Of a stretch of DNA of 64,000 nucleotides, positions 16,003-24,357 are shown piece by piece. Position numbers and translations under genes: made by a program. Source of the stretch: Pontibacter actiniarum (GTDB taxonomy: Bacteria; Bacteroidota; Bacteroidia; Cytophagales; Hymenobacteraceae); NCBI RefSeq assembly GCF_003585765.1, contig NZ_CP021235.1, forward strand, positions 3,534,001-3,598,000, written 5' to 3'. The notes under the pieces were generated by a model that saw only the letters and a list, made by a program, of their open reading frames with translations, searched no databases and was not told where the DNA came from. Every line of letters starts with the position of its first letter. The stretch's first letter is position 1.

Positions 16003-16584
16003 CTATATCCGCTCTGAGTCTACCCAGTCTTCTGACACGGCTTCGGCATATTTGGTTATCTTCTGCAGCAGCAGCTCGGCATCCTCCTCCACAATAAGGT
16101 TGCTGCTGTACTCCGGTTTAATAAAGCCCTCCTGCACGCCATGCGCGATCAGCTCCATAAACTTATCGAAGTAACCGTTTACGTTGTAGAACGCCACCGG
16201 CTTTTTGATGATGCCCAACTGGTTCCACGTGATAATCTCGTTTACCTCATCCAGGGTGCCAAACCCGCCGGGCATGGCGATAAAGGCATCTGATTTGGAA
16301 GCCATCAGGGCCTTGCGCTCATGCATGGTCTTTACCACGTGCTGCTCCGTCAGGCCGGTGTGCGCCACCTCGCGGTCTACCAGGCTCTGCGGAATAACAC
16401 CAACGGCTTCGCCCCCCGCAGCAAGTACGGCATCGGCAATCGTGCCCATTAACCCCACCTTGCCGCCACCGAAAACAAGGCCTACACGCTGGGCAGCCAT
16501 CAGGGTGCCCAGTTTAGCGGCAGCCTCACCGTACTTGGGGTTATTGCCGGCGTTGGCTCCACAGAAAACAGCTATACTTTTCAT
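16003..16584 (-). CDS. LOG-family nucleotide phosphoribohydrolase
   Basis: A 193-residue lysine-decarboxylase-fold (LOG/TIGR00730) protein. It has the signature PGGFGTLDEVNEIITW, preceded by RKALMASKSDAFIA, and the N-terminal nucleotide-binding stretch AVFCGANAGNNP. Such enzymes release the base from nucleoside 5'-monophosphates, as in cytokinin activation; in bacteria the physiological substrate is often unclear. It has 93 nt to the next gene upstream, with a terminator between, so it is probably transcribed alone. Confidence 0.92.
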   Translation of the reverse strand: MKSIAVFCGANAGNNPKYGEAAAKLGTLMAAQRVGLVFGGGKVGLMGTIADAVLAAGGEAVGVIPQSLVDREVAHTGLTEQHVVKTMHERKALMASKSDAFIAMPGGFGTLDEVNEIITWNQLGIIKKPVAFYNVNGYFDKFMELIAHGVQEGFIKPEYSSNLIVEEDAELLLQKITKYAEAVSEDWVDSERI

Positions 16585-16620
16585 CCTTTATACTTTGCTT
16601 TAAACTGATTCTCAATAAAG

Positions 16621-16650
16621 AAAGGCCCCGGCGCAGTGCCAGAGCCTTTT
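16621..16650 (-). terminator. Terminator after the cysteine desulfurase gene
   Basis: On the minus strand AAAGGCTCTGGC pairs with GCCGGGGCCTTT through two G-U wobbles over a short loop, followed by a T-rich stretch. It lies 28 nt after the stop codon at 16678. Confidence 0.65.
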
Positions 16651-16677
16651 ATACTTGTTACAGCCAGCCGCCTTTAC

Positions 16678-17820
16678 TTAGGCCAGCTGCTTTTTATACA
16701 TTTTCGCCAGCGTTTCGGCGGCATAGTCAATCTCTTCGGGCGTGTTGTACTTGCTGAAGGAGAAGCGCACCGACCCGCGGGTTGGGTCTACGTTCAGCGC
16801 ACGCAGCACGTGTGAGCCGGTGTTGGCGCCGCTGCTGCAGGCACTGCCGCCGGATGCAGAAATCTTGGCTATGTCCAGGCTGAAGAGCAGCATCTCGTTG
16901 ATGTCTGACGCCGGCAGGTTTACGTTCAGCACCGTGTACAGGCTCTTGTCGCCAAACTCCGACAGGCCGTTAAAGCTCACGTCGTCCATCTGCTCGCGCA
17001 GCTTGTGGATCATGCGGTCCTTCAGGCCCTGGATGTAGCGGGTATGCTCCTCCATATCGCGGTAAGCAATCTCCAGCGCCTTGGCCAGCCCGATAATACC
17101 ATACACGTTCTCGGTGCCGCCGCGCATGTTGCGCTCCTGCGCCCCCCCCTGAATCAGCGGCTGGATCTTCGTGGCCCCGTCGCAGTACAGGAACCCAACG
17201 CCTTTCGGGCCGTGGAACTTGTGCGCCGAGCCTACGATAAAGTTTGCCCCCAGCTGCTGCACGTCGTGCACATAGTGGCCCATGGTCTGCACCGTATCTG
17301 AATGGAACACGGCGTTATACTTCCTGCATATCTCGCCGATGGCCGCTACGTCGTTCAGGTTGCCGATCTCGTTGTTGGCGTGCATGATGGACACCAGCGT
17401 CTGCGGCTGGTTGGCCAACAGCTCCTCCAGGTGCTCCAGGTCCAGGTTGCCGAGCTCATCGTGGCGCAGGTAGCTCACCTGCACCCCCTCCTGCCGCTCC
17501 AGCAGCTCCAGGGTATGCAGTACCGCGTGGTGCTCCAGTTTGGTAGAGATGGCGTGCTTTATGCCGAGCGAGCGGCAAGTACAGATAAGGGCCGCGTTAT
17601 CAGCCTCGGTGCCCCCTGAAGTAAAGAAAACCTCGGCAGGAGACGTGTTCAGCAGGCCCGCCACCGTTTTACGCGCCCTTTCAATAGCCGCCCTCACCTC
17701 ACGGCCATGCGAGTGAATGGAAGAAGGGTTACCGAAATGCTCCAGCATAAAAGGAGCCATGGCGTCAAACACCTCTTTATCCAGAGGCGTGGTGGCAGCA
17801 TTATCTAAATAAACACGCAT
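16678..17820 (-). CDS. Cysteine desulfurase (NifS/IscS-type)
   Basis: A PLP enzyme that takes sulfur from L-cysteine as an enzyme persulfide for Fe-S clusters and tRNA thiolation. The PLP lysine is K201 in GSAHKFHGPKG, cofactor residues are in FTSGGTEADN and HSDTVQTMGH, and the active-site Cys328 lies in SGGSACSSGANTGSH, a loop typical of class II NifS-like group members of 380-390 residues. No iscU, sufE or other cluster-assembly gene is adjacent, so it may act in tRNA thiolation or Fe-S assembly in general. Confidence 0.95.
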   Translation of the reverse strand: MRVYLDNAATTPLDKEVFDAMAPFMLEHFGNPSSIHSHGREVRAAIERARKTVAGLLNTSPAEVFFTSGGTEADNAALICTCRSLGIKHAISTKLEHHAVLHTLELLERQEGVQVSYLRHDELGNLDLEHLEELLANQPQTLVSIMHANNEIGNLNDVAAIGEICRKYNAVFHSDTVQTMGHYVHDVQQLGANFIVGSAHKFHGPKGVGFLYCDGATKIQPLIQGGAQERNMRGGTENVYGIIGLAKALEIAYRDMEEHTRYIQGLKDRMIHKLREQMDDVSFNGLSEFGDKSLYTVLNVNLPASDINEMLLFSLDIAKISASGGSACSSGANTGSHVLRALNVDPTRGSVRFSFSKYNTPEEIDYAAETLAKMYKKQLA

Positions 17821-17870
17821 ATTCTTAAACTGATTTTTTGGTCTGTTCTTTACTCAACCGCTAAAGTATA

Positions 17871-17920
17871 AAAAAAAGTTGCGCCATGGGCAGGGACTTC
17901 TCCCAAACCTGTGGCGCAAC
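17871..17920 (-). terminator. Terminator after glmM
   Basis: On the minus strand GTTGCGCCA pairs with TGGCGCAAC, enclosing a smaller GGG/CCC stem, and is followed by at least seven T. It lies 51 nt after the glmM stop codon. Confidence 0.8.
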
Positions 17921-17971
17921 ACTTACTCTGTTACTTAAATGATGTATGGCAACAGCAACAACACATAGCGC

Positions 17972-19363
17972 TTAGGCTTTTACAGAGATGATCTCCTTGA
18001 TGTCGGCAATGATCTTGTTGGCCAGGTGCTCGGCTGTCGCATTGCTGTCGCTCTCGGCGTAGATGCGGATGATCGGCTCCGTGTTTGACTTGCGCAGGTG
18101 CACCCACTCCTTATCGAACTCGATCTTCACACCGTCGATGGTGTTGATCGGCTGCTTGGCGTAGCGCTCCTTCATCTGGCGCAGCACCTCGTCCACGTTC
18201 ACCTCCGGCGTGAGCTCTATCTTATTCTTGGAGATGTAGTAGTTCGGGTAGCTCGCACGCAGGCGCGTCATGCTCATGCCTGATTTGGCCAGGTGCGTCA
18301 GGAACAGGGCGATCCCCACCAGGGCGTCGCGGCCGTAGTGCAGCTCCGGGTAGATGATACCGCCGTTGCCCTCGCCACCGATAATCGCGTGCTGCTCCTT
18401 CATCATGTTTACCACGTTTACCTCGCCCACGGCGGCGGCATAGTAAGCACCTCCGGCTTTCTCGGTCACGTCGCGCAGCGCGCGCGTAGACGACAGGTTG
18501 GAGACCGTGTTGCCTTTCTGGTGCTTGAGCACGTAGTCTGCCACGGCCACCAGCGTATACTCTTCGCCGAACATGCTGCCGTCTTCGTTTACCAGCGCCA
18601 GGCGGTCCACATCCGGGTCTACTACAATGCCCAGGTCAAACTTGCCCTTCTCGATGACCTTCGAAATCTCGCGCAGGTTCTCCGGCAGGGGCTCCGGGTT
18701 GTGGGCAAAGTTGCCGTCCGGCTCGCAGAACAGCTTCTCGATCTTGTTTACGCCCAGGGCCTCCAGCAGCATCGGCACGGCAAAGCCTCCGCTTGAGTTC
18801 ACGGCATCCACCACCACGCTGAAGTTTCTGGCTTTGATCGCCTCCACATCCACCAGCGGCAACGCCAGAACAGCCTTGATATGCTTCTTCAGGGCGCTTT
18901 CGCTCTGCTTATATTTTCCCAGGTCGTTAACCTGTGCAAACTCAAAGGCCTCTTTCTCGGCAATCTCCAGCACTAGCTTCCCCTCTTCATCAGAGATAAA
19001 CTCTCCTTTATGGTTAAGCAGCTTCAGTGCGTTCCACTGCTTTGGGTTATGGCTGGCTGTAAGTATAATCCCGCCGCCGGCTTTCTTCTCCGGCACGGCC
19101 ATCTCCACGGTAGGCGTGGTAGAAAGCCCCAGGTCTATCACGTCTATGCCCAGCCCTTGCAGGGTGGCGCACACCAGTTTGTTCACCATGTCGCCGGAAA
19201 GGCGGGCATCGCGGCCTACAACAATTATTTTCTTATCGGTGTTTTGAAGCACCCAGGTTCCGAAAGCAGCGGAAAACTTAACTACATCCACAGGGGTAAG
19301 TCCATCACCAGCCTGTCCGCCTATCGTACCACGTATTCCTGAAATCGATTTTATTAAAGCCAC
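17972..19363 (-). CDS. glmM: Phosphoglucosamine mutase
   Basis: Converts glucosamine-6-phosphate to glucosamine-1-phosphate for UDP-GlcNAc, peptidoglycan and lipid A. The alpha-D-phosphohexomutase signature is complete: active-site Ser104 in TASHNPKQWNALK, metal loop DPDVDRLAL, sugar loop GEGNGG, and phosphate-binding RKSNTEPIIRIYAE near the C-terminus. The start is GTG at 19363, which gives MALIKSISGIRGT, the conserved N-terminus. The 463-residue length and motifs fit the Bacteroidota enzymes called GlmM; phosphomannomutase activity cannot be excluded. Confidence 0.93.
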   Translation of the reverse strand: MALIKSISGIRGTIGGQAGDGLTPVDVVKFSAAFGTWVLQNTDKKIIVVGRDARLSGDMVNKLVCATLQGLGIDVIDLGLSTTPTVEMAVPEKKAGGGIILTASHNPKQWNALKLLNHKGEFISDEEGKLVLEIAEKEAFEFAQVNDLGKYKQSESALKKHIKAVLALPLVDVEAIKARNFSVVVDAVNSSGGFAVPMLLEALGVNKIEKLFCEPDGNFAHNPEPLPENLREISKVIEKGKFDLGIVVDPDVDRLALVNEDGSMFGEEYTLVAVADYVLKHQKGNTVSNLSSTRALRDVTEKAGGAYYAAAVGEVNVVNMMKEQHAIIGGEGNGGIIYPELHYGRDALVGIALFLTHLAKSGMSMTRLRASYPNYYISKNKIELTPEVNVDEVLRQMKERYAKQPINTIDGVKIEFDKEWVHLRKSNTEPIIRIYAESDSNATAEHLANKIIADIKEIISVKA

Positions 19364-19386
19364 TTGTCGTATATGTTTTTCCTAGA

Positions 19387-19394
19387 CAAAAGTA
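19387..19394 (-). promoter_or_regulatory. Candidate -7 box for glmM
   Basis: TACTTTTG on the minus strand matches TAnnTTTG and ends 23 nt before the GTG start codon. No -33 TTG is apparent. Confidence 0.4.
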
Positions 19395-19535
19395 GTAATT
19401 TTAGTTATACTTCCAGAGGATTATTGAGGCCGCGCCGCTCCAGCCAGCCCCGCCAACACGCCGGACTGCCTGCGCCTGCAGCACAACGGCCGCCCTGGCC
19501 ACTGCGGCCCGCCGGCTTCATGCGCCCAGAAGCCG

Positions 19536-19796
19536 CTACGCCCTGTTTTCCACCTCCAACTCCTTCACCTTTAGCCTGCCCACCTCCAGCTCGTTTATCT
19601 GCAGCCTGTCTATCTGCCCCGTTTTAAGAAACATCTTTTTAATGGCGAGGCTGCCGATGGCCAGCGCCCCCACGGCCATTGCGCCCACCCCTACCGCCGC
19701 CAGCGCTGTGGCAAACCGTGCAAACGCAACCTGCGACTGTACAGCTGCAACCGAGGCAGCGATTTTCCTGATTTCCTTCTTCTTTTTCTTTTTCAT
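19536..19796 (-). CDS. Small membrane protein with five-residue repeats
   Basis: 86 residues from MKKKKKKEIRKIA (19796). A very basic N-terminus is followed by an amphipathic stretch, then an Ala/Val/Gly-rich membrane segment (about residues 29-52) and a C-terminal tail in which Leu and Val/Ile repeat every five residues (RLQIN, ELEVG, RLKVK, ELEVE). Such spacing suggests a small beta-helix-like fold rather than a coiled coil. I do not recognise a named family. It stands alone between glmM and mazG, pointing away from mazG. Confidence 0.55.
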   Translation of the reverse strand: MKKKKKKEIRKIAASVAAVQSQVAFARFATALAAVGVGAMAVGALAIGSLAIKKMFLKTGQIDRLQINELEVGRLKVKELEVENRA

Positions 19797-19952
19797 AGTA
19801 TAAGGTATAAGTGTGTGCAACGGAAGGGCGCCTTTAACGCCCGCCAGTTTGCTTTACGGAAAAAGAAGGCACCTTGCTTCCCAAACCTGACTTTTAGGTG
19901 CTAACGTACTGGTAAGCCAGCACCTGCTACCCCCTGTACTTTAAATATTTAT

Positions 19953-19960
19953 TACCTTTG
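19953..19960 (+). promoter_or_regulatory. Candidate -7 box for mazG, implying an almost leaderless mRNA
   Basis: TACCTTTG matches TAnnTTTG, and the mazG ATG follows after only five bases (CCTTT). If this box is used, transcription would start within a few bases of the start codon. Confidence 0.5.
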
Positions 19961-19965
19961 CCTTT

Positions 19966-20775
19966 ATGACTACTTCACAACCTGGAAAAAACACGCGCCA
20001 GCAGCAGCTTGAGGCTTTTAGCCGCCTGCTGGATGTGCTGGATGACCTCCGCGAAAAGTGCCCCTGGGACCGCAAGCAAACCATGGAAAGCCTGCGCCAC
20101 CTGACGATAGAGGAAACCTACGAGCTCTCCGACGCCATACTGAAGGGAGAGCTGCAGGAGGTAAAGAAGGAGATCGGCGACATTATGCTGCACCTGGCCT
20201 TCTACGCCAAGATAGCGGCAGAGAAAGGCGCCTTCGACATTGCCGACGTCCTGAACGCGCAGTGTGAGAAGCTCATCTTCCGCCACCCGCACATTTACGG
20301 AGACACCAAGGCCGACAGCGAGGAGGAGGTAAAGCAGAACTGGGAGAAGCTCAAGCTGAAGGAAGGCAACAAATCCGTTCTGGGCGGCGTACCGCAATCG
20401 TTGCCTGCCCTGGTAAAGGCCATGCGCATACAGGAGAAAGCCCGTGGCGCCGGCTTCGACTGGGACGATTCCTCACAGGTGTGGGAGAAGGTGCAGGAGG
20501 AACTAAGCGAGTTCGAAAGAGAGTTTAATGTAGAGGACACCGCCGGCATTGACCGGGAAAAGGCCACCGCCGAGTTTGGCGACCTGCTGTTCTCCCTCAT
20601 CAACTTTGCCCGCTTTGCCGGCATCAACCCCGAAGAGGCACTGGAGCGCACCAACCTCAAGTTCATCAGCCGCTTCCAGTACATCGAAACAGAGGCGGCC
20701 AAAGACGGCAAATCGCTCCAGGACATGACGCTGCAGGAGATGGACTTTTATTGGGAAAAGGCAAAAAAGCAGTAG
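19966..20775 (+). CDS. mazG: Nucleoside triphosphate pyrophosphohydrolase MazG
   Basis: Hydrolyses non-canonical or excess NTPs to NMP and pyrophosphate. Two MazG domains are visible: the N-terminal one with CPWDRKQTMESL, EETYELSDAI and KKEIGDIMLHL, and the C-terminal one with GFDWDD, QEELSEFE and EFGDLLFSLIN. The E-x-x-E/E-x-x-D metal-binding pattern is intact in both, and 269 residues is normal. A promoter-like -7 box abuts the start codon. No toxin-antitoxin partner is nearby. Confidence 0.96.
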   Translation: MTTSQPGKNTRQQQLEAFSRLLDVLDDLREKCPWDRKQTMESLRHLTIEETYELSDAILKGELQEVKKEIGDIMLHLAFYAKIAAEKGAFDIADVLNAQCEKLIFRHPHIYGDTKADSEEEVKQNWEKLKLKEGNKSVLGGVPQSLPALVKAMRIQEKARGAGFDWDDSSQVWEKVQEELSEFEREFNVEDTAGIDREKATAEFGDLLFSLINFARFAGINPEEALERTNLKFISRFQYIETEAAKDGKSLQDMTLQEMDFYWEKAKKQ

Positions 20776-21289
20776 GCGCACGTACAACCTATCGCAAATT
20801 TTGCTATATTTAACCCACTTTTTCTCAAACACAAAGAAAAGGGAAGCACCAACGTGAAATAGCTACTTTAACCACGCACAACTTGTAGGCTCTCAGCCAG
20901 CTTTGGCAGGTGCATAAACCGCTTACACAGCCCTTACAGCATACCCTTGCATTTACAGGCTCTGCAGCCACGCCTTGGTATCAGTGGTTAAAACGGCATA
21001 CCGGCACGCATCAATGTTCCTACTTTGAAACAAACAGAATTATCTGCATTTTGCGATATAGCTCCGGCGCGTATTAGGAATTTTAACAAATAAAATCTTA
21101 AATTAGGGTGCTAAAGAGGCGGCAGCAGCCTTTTCCCGAAATTTTTAGACTTACCATAGTATGAGAATTTGAGAAAAAAGCTGAAATTGCAAATTCATTA
21201 AAGAACTAAAAACGAAACAATTACCTTTTACAATTACACAAACAATTTTAATTACAACACAAACAGCTAAACTTTAAACTTTTAAAAAA
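20776..21289. other. Gene-free leader region upstream of exbB
   Basis: These 514 bp hold no ORF I trust. The last 110 bp are A/T-rich and run into the exbB start, as expected for a leader. Only a near match to the -7 box (TACTTTG, about 21021) is seen, so the operon promoter is not located with confidence. Confidence 0.5.
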
Positions 21290-22156
21290 ATGGAAAAAAA
21301 GACTGCAGTAGTGAGCAAGAATGCTAATGTAGAGCCAAAGAACAGCCCGGTAGGGTCTGTGTTTGCGAGCATCGTTATTCCGATTGCCCTGATAGCATGT
21401 GTGCTTATCTATTTGTTCGTTCTGGGTAACCCAGCAAACTTCGAAGGTGGCAACACAGAAAACCATCCACTTCCAGGCAACTACCTTGGCGTTGTTTACA
21501 AAGGTGGCTGGGTAGTACCAGTGCTGATGTCCCTGAACCTTATGGTATTCATTTTCGCTATCGAGCGCGCCCTGACTATCGGTAAGGCAAAAGGCACGAA
21601 AAACGTTGCTCAGTTCGTACGTAGCATCTCTGCTAAACTGAACCAGCGCGACATCAACGGCGCTATCGCTTCTTGCGACGCACAGAAAGGTTCTGTTGGA
21701 AACGTGGTAAAAGCCGGCCTGCTTAAGTACAAAGAAATGCAGAACGAGCCTGAGCTGCTGAAGGCTGAGAAAGTTGCCGCTATCCAAAAAGAAATCGAAG
21801 AGTCTACTGCTCTTGAGCTGCCAATGCTGGAGAAAAACCTGGTAGTTATCTCAACTATCGCCTCTATCTCTACACTGGTTGGTCTGATCGGTACAGTACT
21901 TGGTATGATTAAGGCCTTCGCCGCCCTTGCAACTTCAGGCTCTCCTGACTCTGTAGCCCTTGCAAACGGTATCTCTGAGGCCCTTATCAACACTGCCCTG
22001 GGTATCACAGGTTCTACTATCGCGATCATTGCTTACAACTACTTCACAAGCAAAATCGACGAGCTTACTTACAGCATTGACGAGGCTGGCTTCAGCATGG
22101 TGTCTACTTTCACTGCTCAGCACGAGACTCCAGCTGCAAGACCACAAACTGTTTAA
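21290..22156 (+). CDS. exbB: ExbB/TolQ-type proton channel
   Basis: Inner-membrane channel subunit that uses the proton gradient to drive TonB. The 288-residue protein has a first membrane segment at about 24-46, a second at about 75-95, and the conserved MotA/TolQ/ExbB core in the C-terminal half (STLVGLIGTVLGMIKAF and ISEALINTALGI). It heads an operon with two exbD genes (23 nt and 19 nt gaps) and tonB, which must energise the many TonB-dependent receptors of this organism, including the two in this window. Confidence 0.95.
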   Translation: MEKKTAVVSKNANVEPKNSPVGSVFASIVIPIALIACVLIYLFVLGNPANFEGGNTENHPLPGNYLGVVYKGGWVVPVLMSLNLMVFIFAIERALTIGKAKGTKNVAQFVRSISAKLNQRDINGAIASCDAQKGSVGNVVKAGLLKYKEMQNEPELLKAEKVAAIQKEIEESTALELPMLEKNLVVISTIASISTLVGLIGTVLGMIKAFAALATSGSPDSVALANGISEALINTALGITGSTIAIIAYNYFTSKIDELTYSIDEAGFSMVSTFTAQHETPAARPQTV

Positions 22157-22179
22157 GTTAAACCGCATAACCAGACAAA

Positions 22180-22785
22180 ATGCCTAAAGTAAAAGTAAAA
22201 AGGAAAAACCCCTCATTGGACATGACGCCAATGGTGGACTTATTCTTCTTGCTGGTTACTTTCTTTATGCTGACTGCAACTGCCAGACCTGATGAAGCCG
22301 TTGTAGTAGATACACCTTCATCTGTGTCTGAAATAAAGATCCCGGATACGAACGTAATCACGATTACGGTCGACAACAATAACCGTGTGTTCTTTGGCGT
22401 AGACGGGCAGCAAACAAAGGAAGCATTACTTGACAAGATAGCAGGAAAGTATGGCGTAGGCTTTACCGCAGAAGAGAAGAAGACATTCTCTCTGCTGAAC
22501 AACTTCGGTGTTCCGGTAAACCAGCTGAAGTCTTTCCTGGCTATGGAATCAGGTGCACGCAAGGAGGTTAACCAGCCGGGTATCCCGATAGACTCTACCC
22601 ACAATGAACTGGGCGACTGGGTACTACAGACTCGTCTTACAAACCCGAAGGTGGTTATCGCCATCAAAGGTGACCAGGACGTAGACTATGCAACTATTCA
22701 GCGAGTTATCGATATCCTGCAGGACAGAAAGGTAAACAGGTTCAACCTGATTACCGACATGGAAAATAAGCCACAGAACCTATAG
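22180..22785 (+). CDS. exbD: ExbD/TolR-type biopolymer transport protein, first copy
   Basis: Partner of ExbB. One N-terminal membrane helix with the essential Asp in the motif DMTPMVDLFFLLVTFFML (Asp at about residue 20), followed by a periplasmic domain of about 150 residues (VITITVDNNNRVFFGVDG). At 201 residues it is longer than a typical ExbD of 140 and longer than the second copy downstream, with extra residues around KYGVGFTAEEKK. Two different ExbD proteins per operon are common in Bacteroidota. Confidence 0.94.
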   Translation: MPKVKVKRKNPSLDMTPMVDLFFLLVTFFMLTATARPDEAVVVDTPSSVSEIKIPDTNVITITVDNNNRVFFGVDGQQTKEALLDKIAGKYGVGFTAEEKKTFSLLNNFGVPVNQLKSFLAMESGARKEVNQPGIPIDSTHNELGDWVLQTRLTNPKVVIAIKGDQDVDYATIQRVIDILQDRKVNRFNLITDMENKPQNL

Positions 22786-22804
22786 TTAGAAAGGAGATAA
22801 GATA

Positions 22805-23329
22805 ATGGCAGAAATACAGGAAAAAGGCGGCGACTCCGGCAAAGGTGGTAAGAAACGCGCGAAACGCTCGTCCACCAAAATCGACATGACGCCGCTGGTT
22901 GACCTTGCCGCCCTTCTGATCACGTTCTTCATGCTTACGACGACTTTCAACAAGCCGCAGACCATGGAAATCAACATGCCTGTAAAGGATGTTGACCCAG
23001 AGGAGCAGATTGCCCTGAAAGCCAGTAACGCCATGACGATCATTCTGGGCGAGAATGACAACCTGTACTACTATTTCGGACTAGCAGAAGACAATCCAAC
23101 GCTTGAGAAATCAAGCTATGCTGCAGACGGCATCCGCAAAGTGTTGGTTTCACCGCGTGTGAAGTCAAACGAGAAGATGACTGTGCTGGTAAAGGCAATG
23201 GAGAAAGCGCGCTACAAGAACATGGTAGACATTTTAGATGAATTAAAAATTACTGATACCAAGAAGTTTGCCCTGGTAGAAATATCTGACGCAGACAAAG
23301 ACATGGTAACAGAACAAATGGGAAATTAA
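22805..23329 (+). CDS. exbD: ExbD/TolR-type biopolymer transport protein, second copy
   Basis: 174 residues with a charged cytoplasmic start (GGDSGKGGKKRAKRS) and then the helix KIDMTPLVDLAALLITFF with the conserved Asp pair. The periplasmic part ends KFALVEISDADKDMV. It is a diverged paralogue of the copy just upstream, and the two may form a heterodimer in the ExbB pore. Only 3 nt separate it from tonB, so co-translation is likely. Confidence 0.94.
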   Translation: MAEIQEKGGDSGKGGKKRAKRSSTKIDMTPLVDLAALLITFFMLTTTFNKPQTMEINMPVKDVDPEEQIALKASNAMTIILGENDNLYYYFGLAEDNPTLEKSSYAADGIRKVLVSPRVKSNEKMTVLVKAMEKARYKNMVDILDELKITDTKKFALVEISDADKDMVTEQMGN

Positions 23330-23332
23330 GAT

Positions 23333-24163
23333 ATGGACGCAAGTAAGTTAGCAAAAGCATCGCTTGATGATATCGTCTTCGAAGGACGTAACAGAGCGTA
23401 CGGTGCCTACCTGCTTCGCAAACTCTACAATAAGCATATCACAATTGCCGCCATCGTTGCTATTCTACTTTTCGCCCTTTTCCTTAGCATACCGCTAATA
23501 TCAAAGGTGCTTGGAAACGACGAGGCAGATGATGAGGTTGTTGAGCGTATTGTAACAGAAGTAGACCTGGCTCCACCACCACCATTGGATGAAGCGACAC
23601 CGCCACCGCCGCCGCCGCCGCCACCAGATCTTCCGCCACCGCCACCACCAGTGCGTGCTACTGTAAAGTATACGCCACCGGTTGTGAAGCGTGACAACGA
23701 AGTAGCTGAAGAGGAAGAGATTCCGGACGTGGAGGTACTAGAGGAAATTGATGCGGGCGTTAAAACCGTAGAAGGTTCTAAAGACGCACCGATTGACCTC
23801 GGCGACATCGACGGCACAAGCGATGTAGTAGCAGAAGTAGTAGAGGAGAAGCCTTATACTTACGTAGAGCAGATGCCATCCTTCCCGGGTGGTGAAACTG
23901 AAATGCTGAAGTACCTGGGCAAAAACATCCGCTACCCAGCAGCTGCACAGCGCGCCGGCGTGGAAGGCCTGGTAGTACTTTCGTTCGTAGTAAGCAAAAC
24001 AGGCGAGATCTCTGATATCCAGGTTGTGAAAAACCTTGGAGCCGGTACCGACGAAGAAGCGATGCGCGTTGTGAAAACAATGCCGAAGTGGACTCCAGGT
24101 AAGCAAAACGGTAGAGCAGTACCTGTACGCTACACGCTTCCAGTACGATTCACGATTAAATAA
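23333..24163 (+). CDS. tonB: TonB energy transducer with polyproline linker
   Basis: Carries energy from ExbBD across the periplasm to outer-membrane receptors. An N-terminal motif IVFEGRNRAYGAYLLRK precedes the membrane anchor (about 37-58); a Pro-rich linker at about 81-107 has runs of nine and six prolines; the C-terminal TonB domain (about 179-276) has PGGETEMLKYL, IRYPAAAQRAGVEG and PGKQNGRAVPVRYTLPV. It is followed by a strong terminator, so the exbB-exbD-exbD-tonB unit can be transcribed alone. Confidence 0.95.
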   Translation: MDASKLAKASLDDIVFEGRNRAYGAYLLRKLYNKHITIAAIVAILLFALFLSIPLISKVLGNDEADDEVVERIVTEVDLAPPPPLDEATPPPPPPPPPDLPPPPPPVRATVKYTPPVVKRDNEVAEEEEIPDVEVLEEIDAGVKTVEGSKDAPIDLGDIDGTSDVVAEVVEEKPYTYVEQMPSFPGGETEMLKYLGKNIRYPAAAQRAGVEGLVVLSFVVSKTGEISDIQVVKNLGAGTDEEAMRVVKTMPKWTPGKQNGRAVPVRYTLPVRFTIK

Positions 24164-24180
24164 GCAGTTCCTGCAACTGC

Positions 24181-24213
24181 AAAAGCCCAGCCCTAACAGG
24201 CTGGGCTTTTTTT
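24181..24213 (+). terminator. Terminator after tonB
   Basis: AAAAGCCCAGCC (24181-24192) pairs with GGCTGGGCTTTT over a 6-nt loop and runs into seven T. Confidence 0.9.
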
Positions 24214-24357
24214 ATGCCCGCGCCAAAAATAGAATGTCAGCATGCATACTATCTATTGAAAAATGCGTATATTCAGAGAACAAAATAAAGCAACCCTAAA
24301 AGCAAAAGAGATACAGTGATGAAGTTTAAATGATGTCTTAACCAAACCCAACAGCCC

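Noticed and set aside
19966..20775. MazG as part of a MazEF toxin-antitoxin or defence module
   Set aside because: No mazE/mazF or other toxin gene is near; it is an ordinary housekeeping pyrophosphohydrolase.
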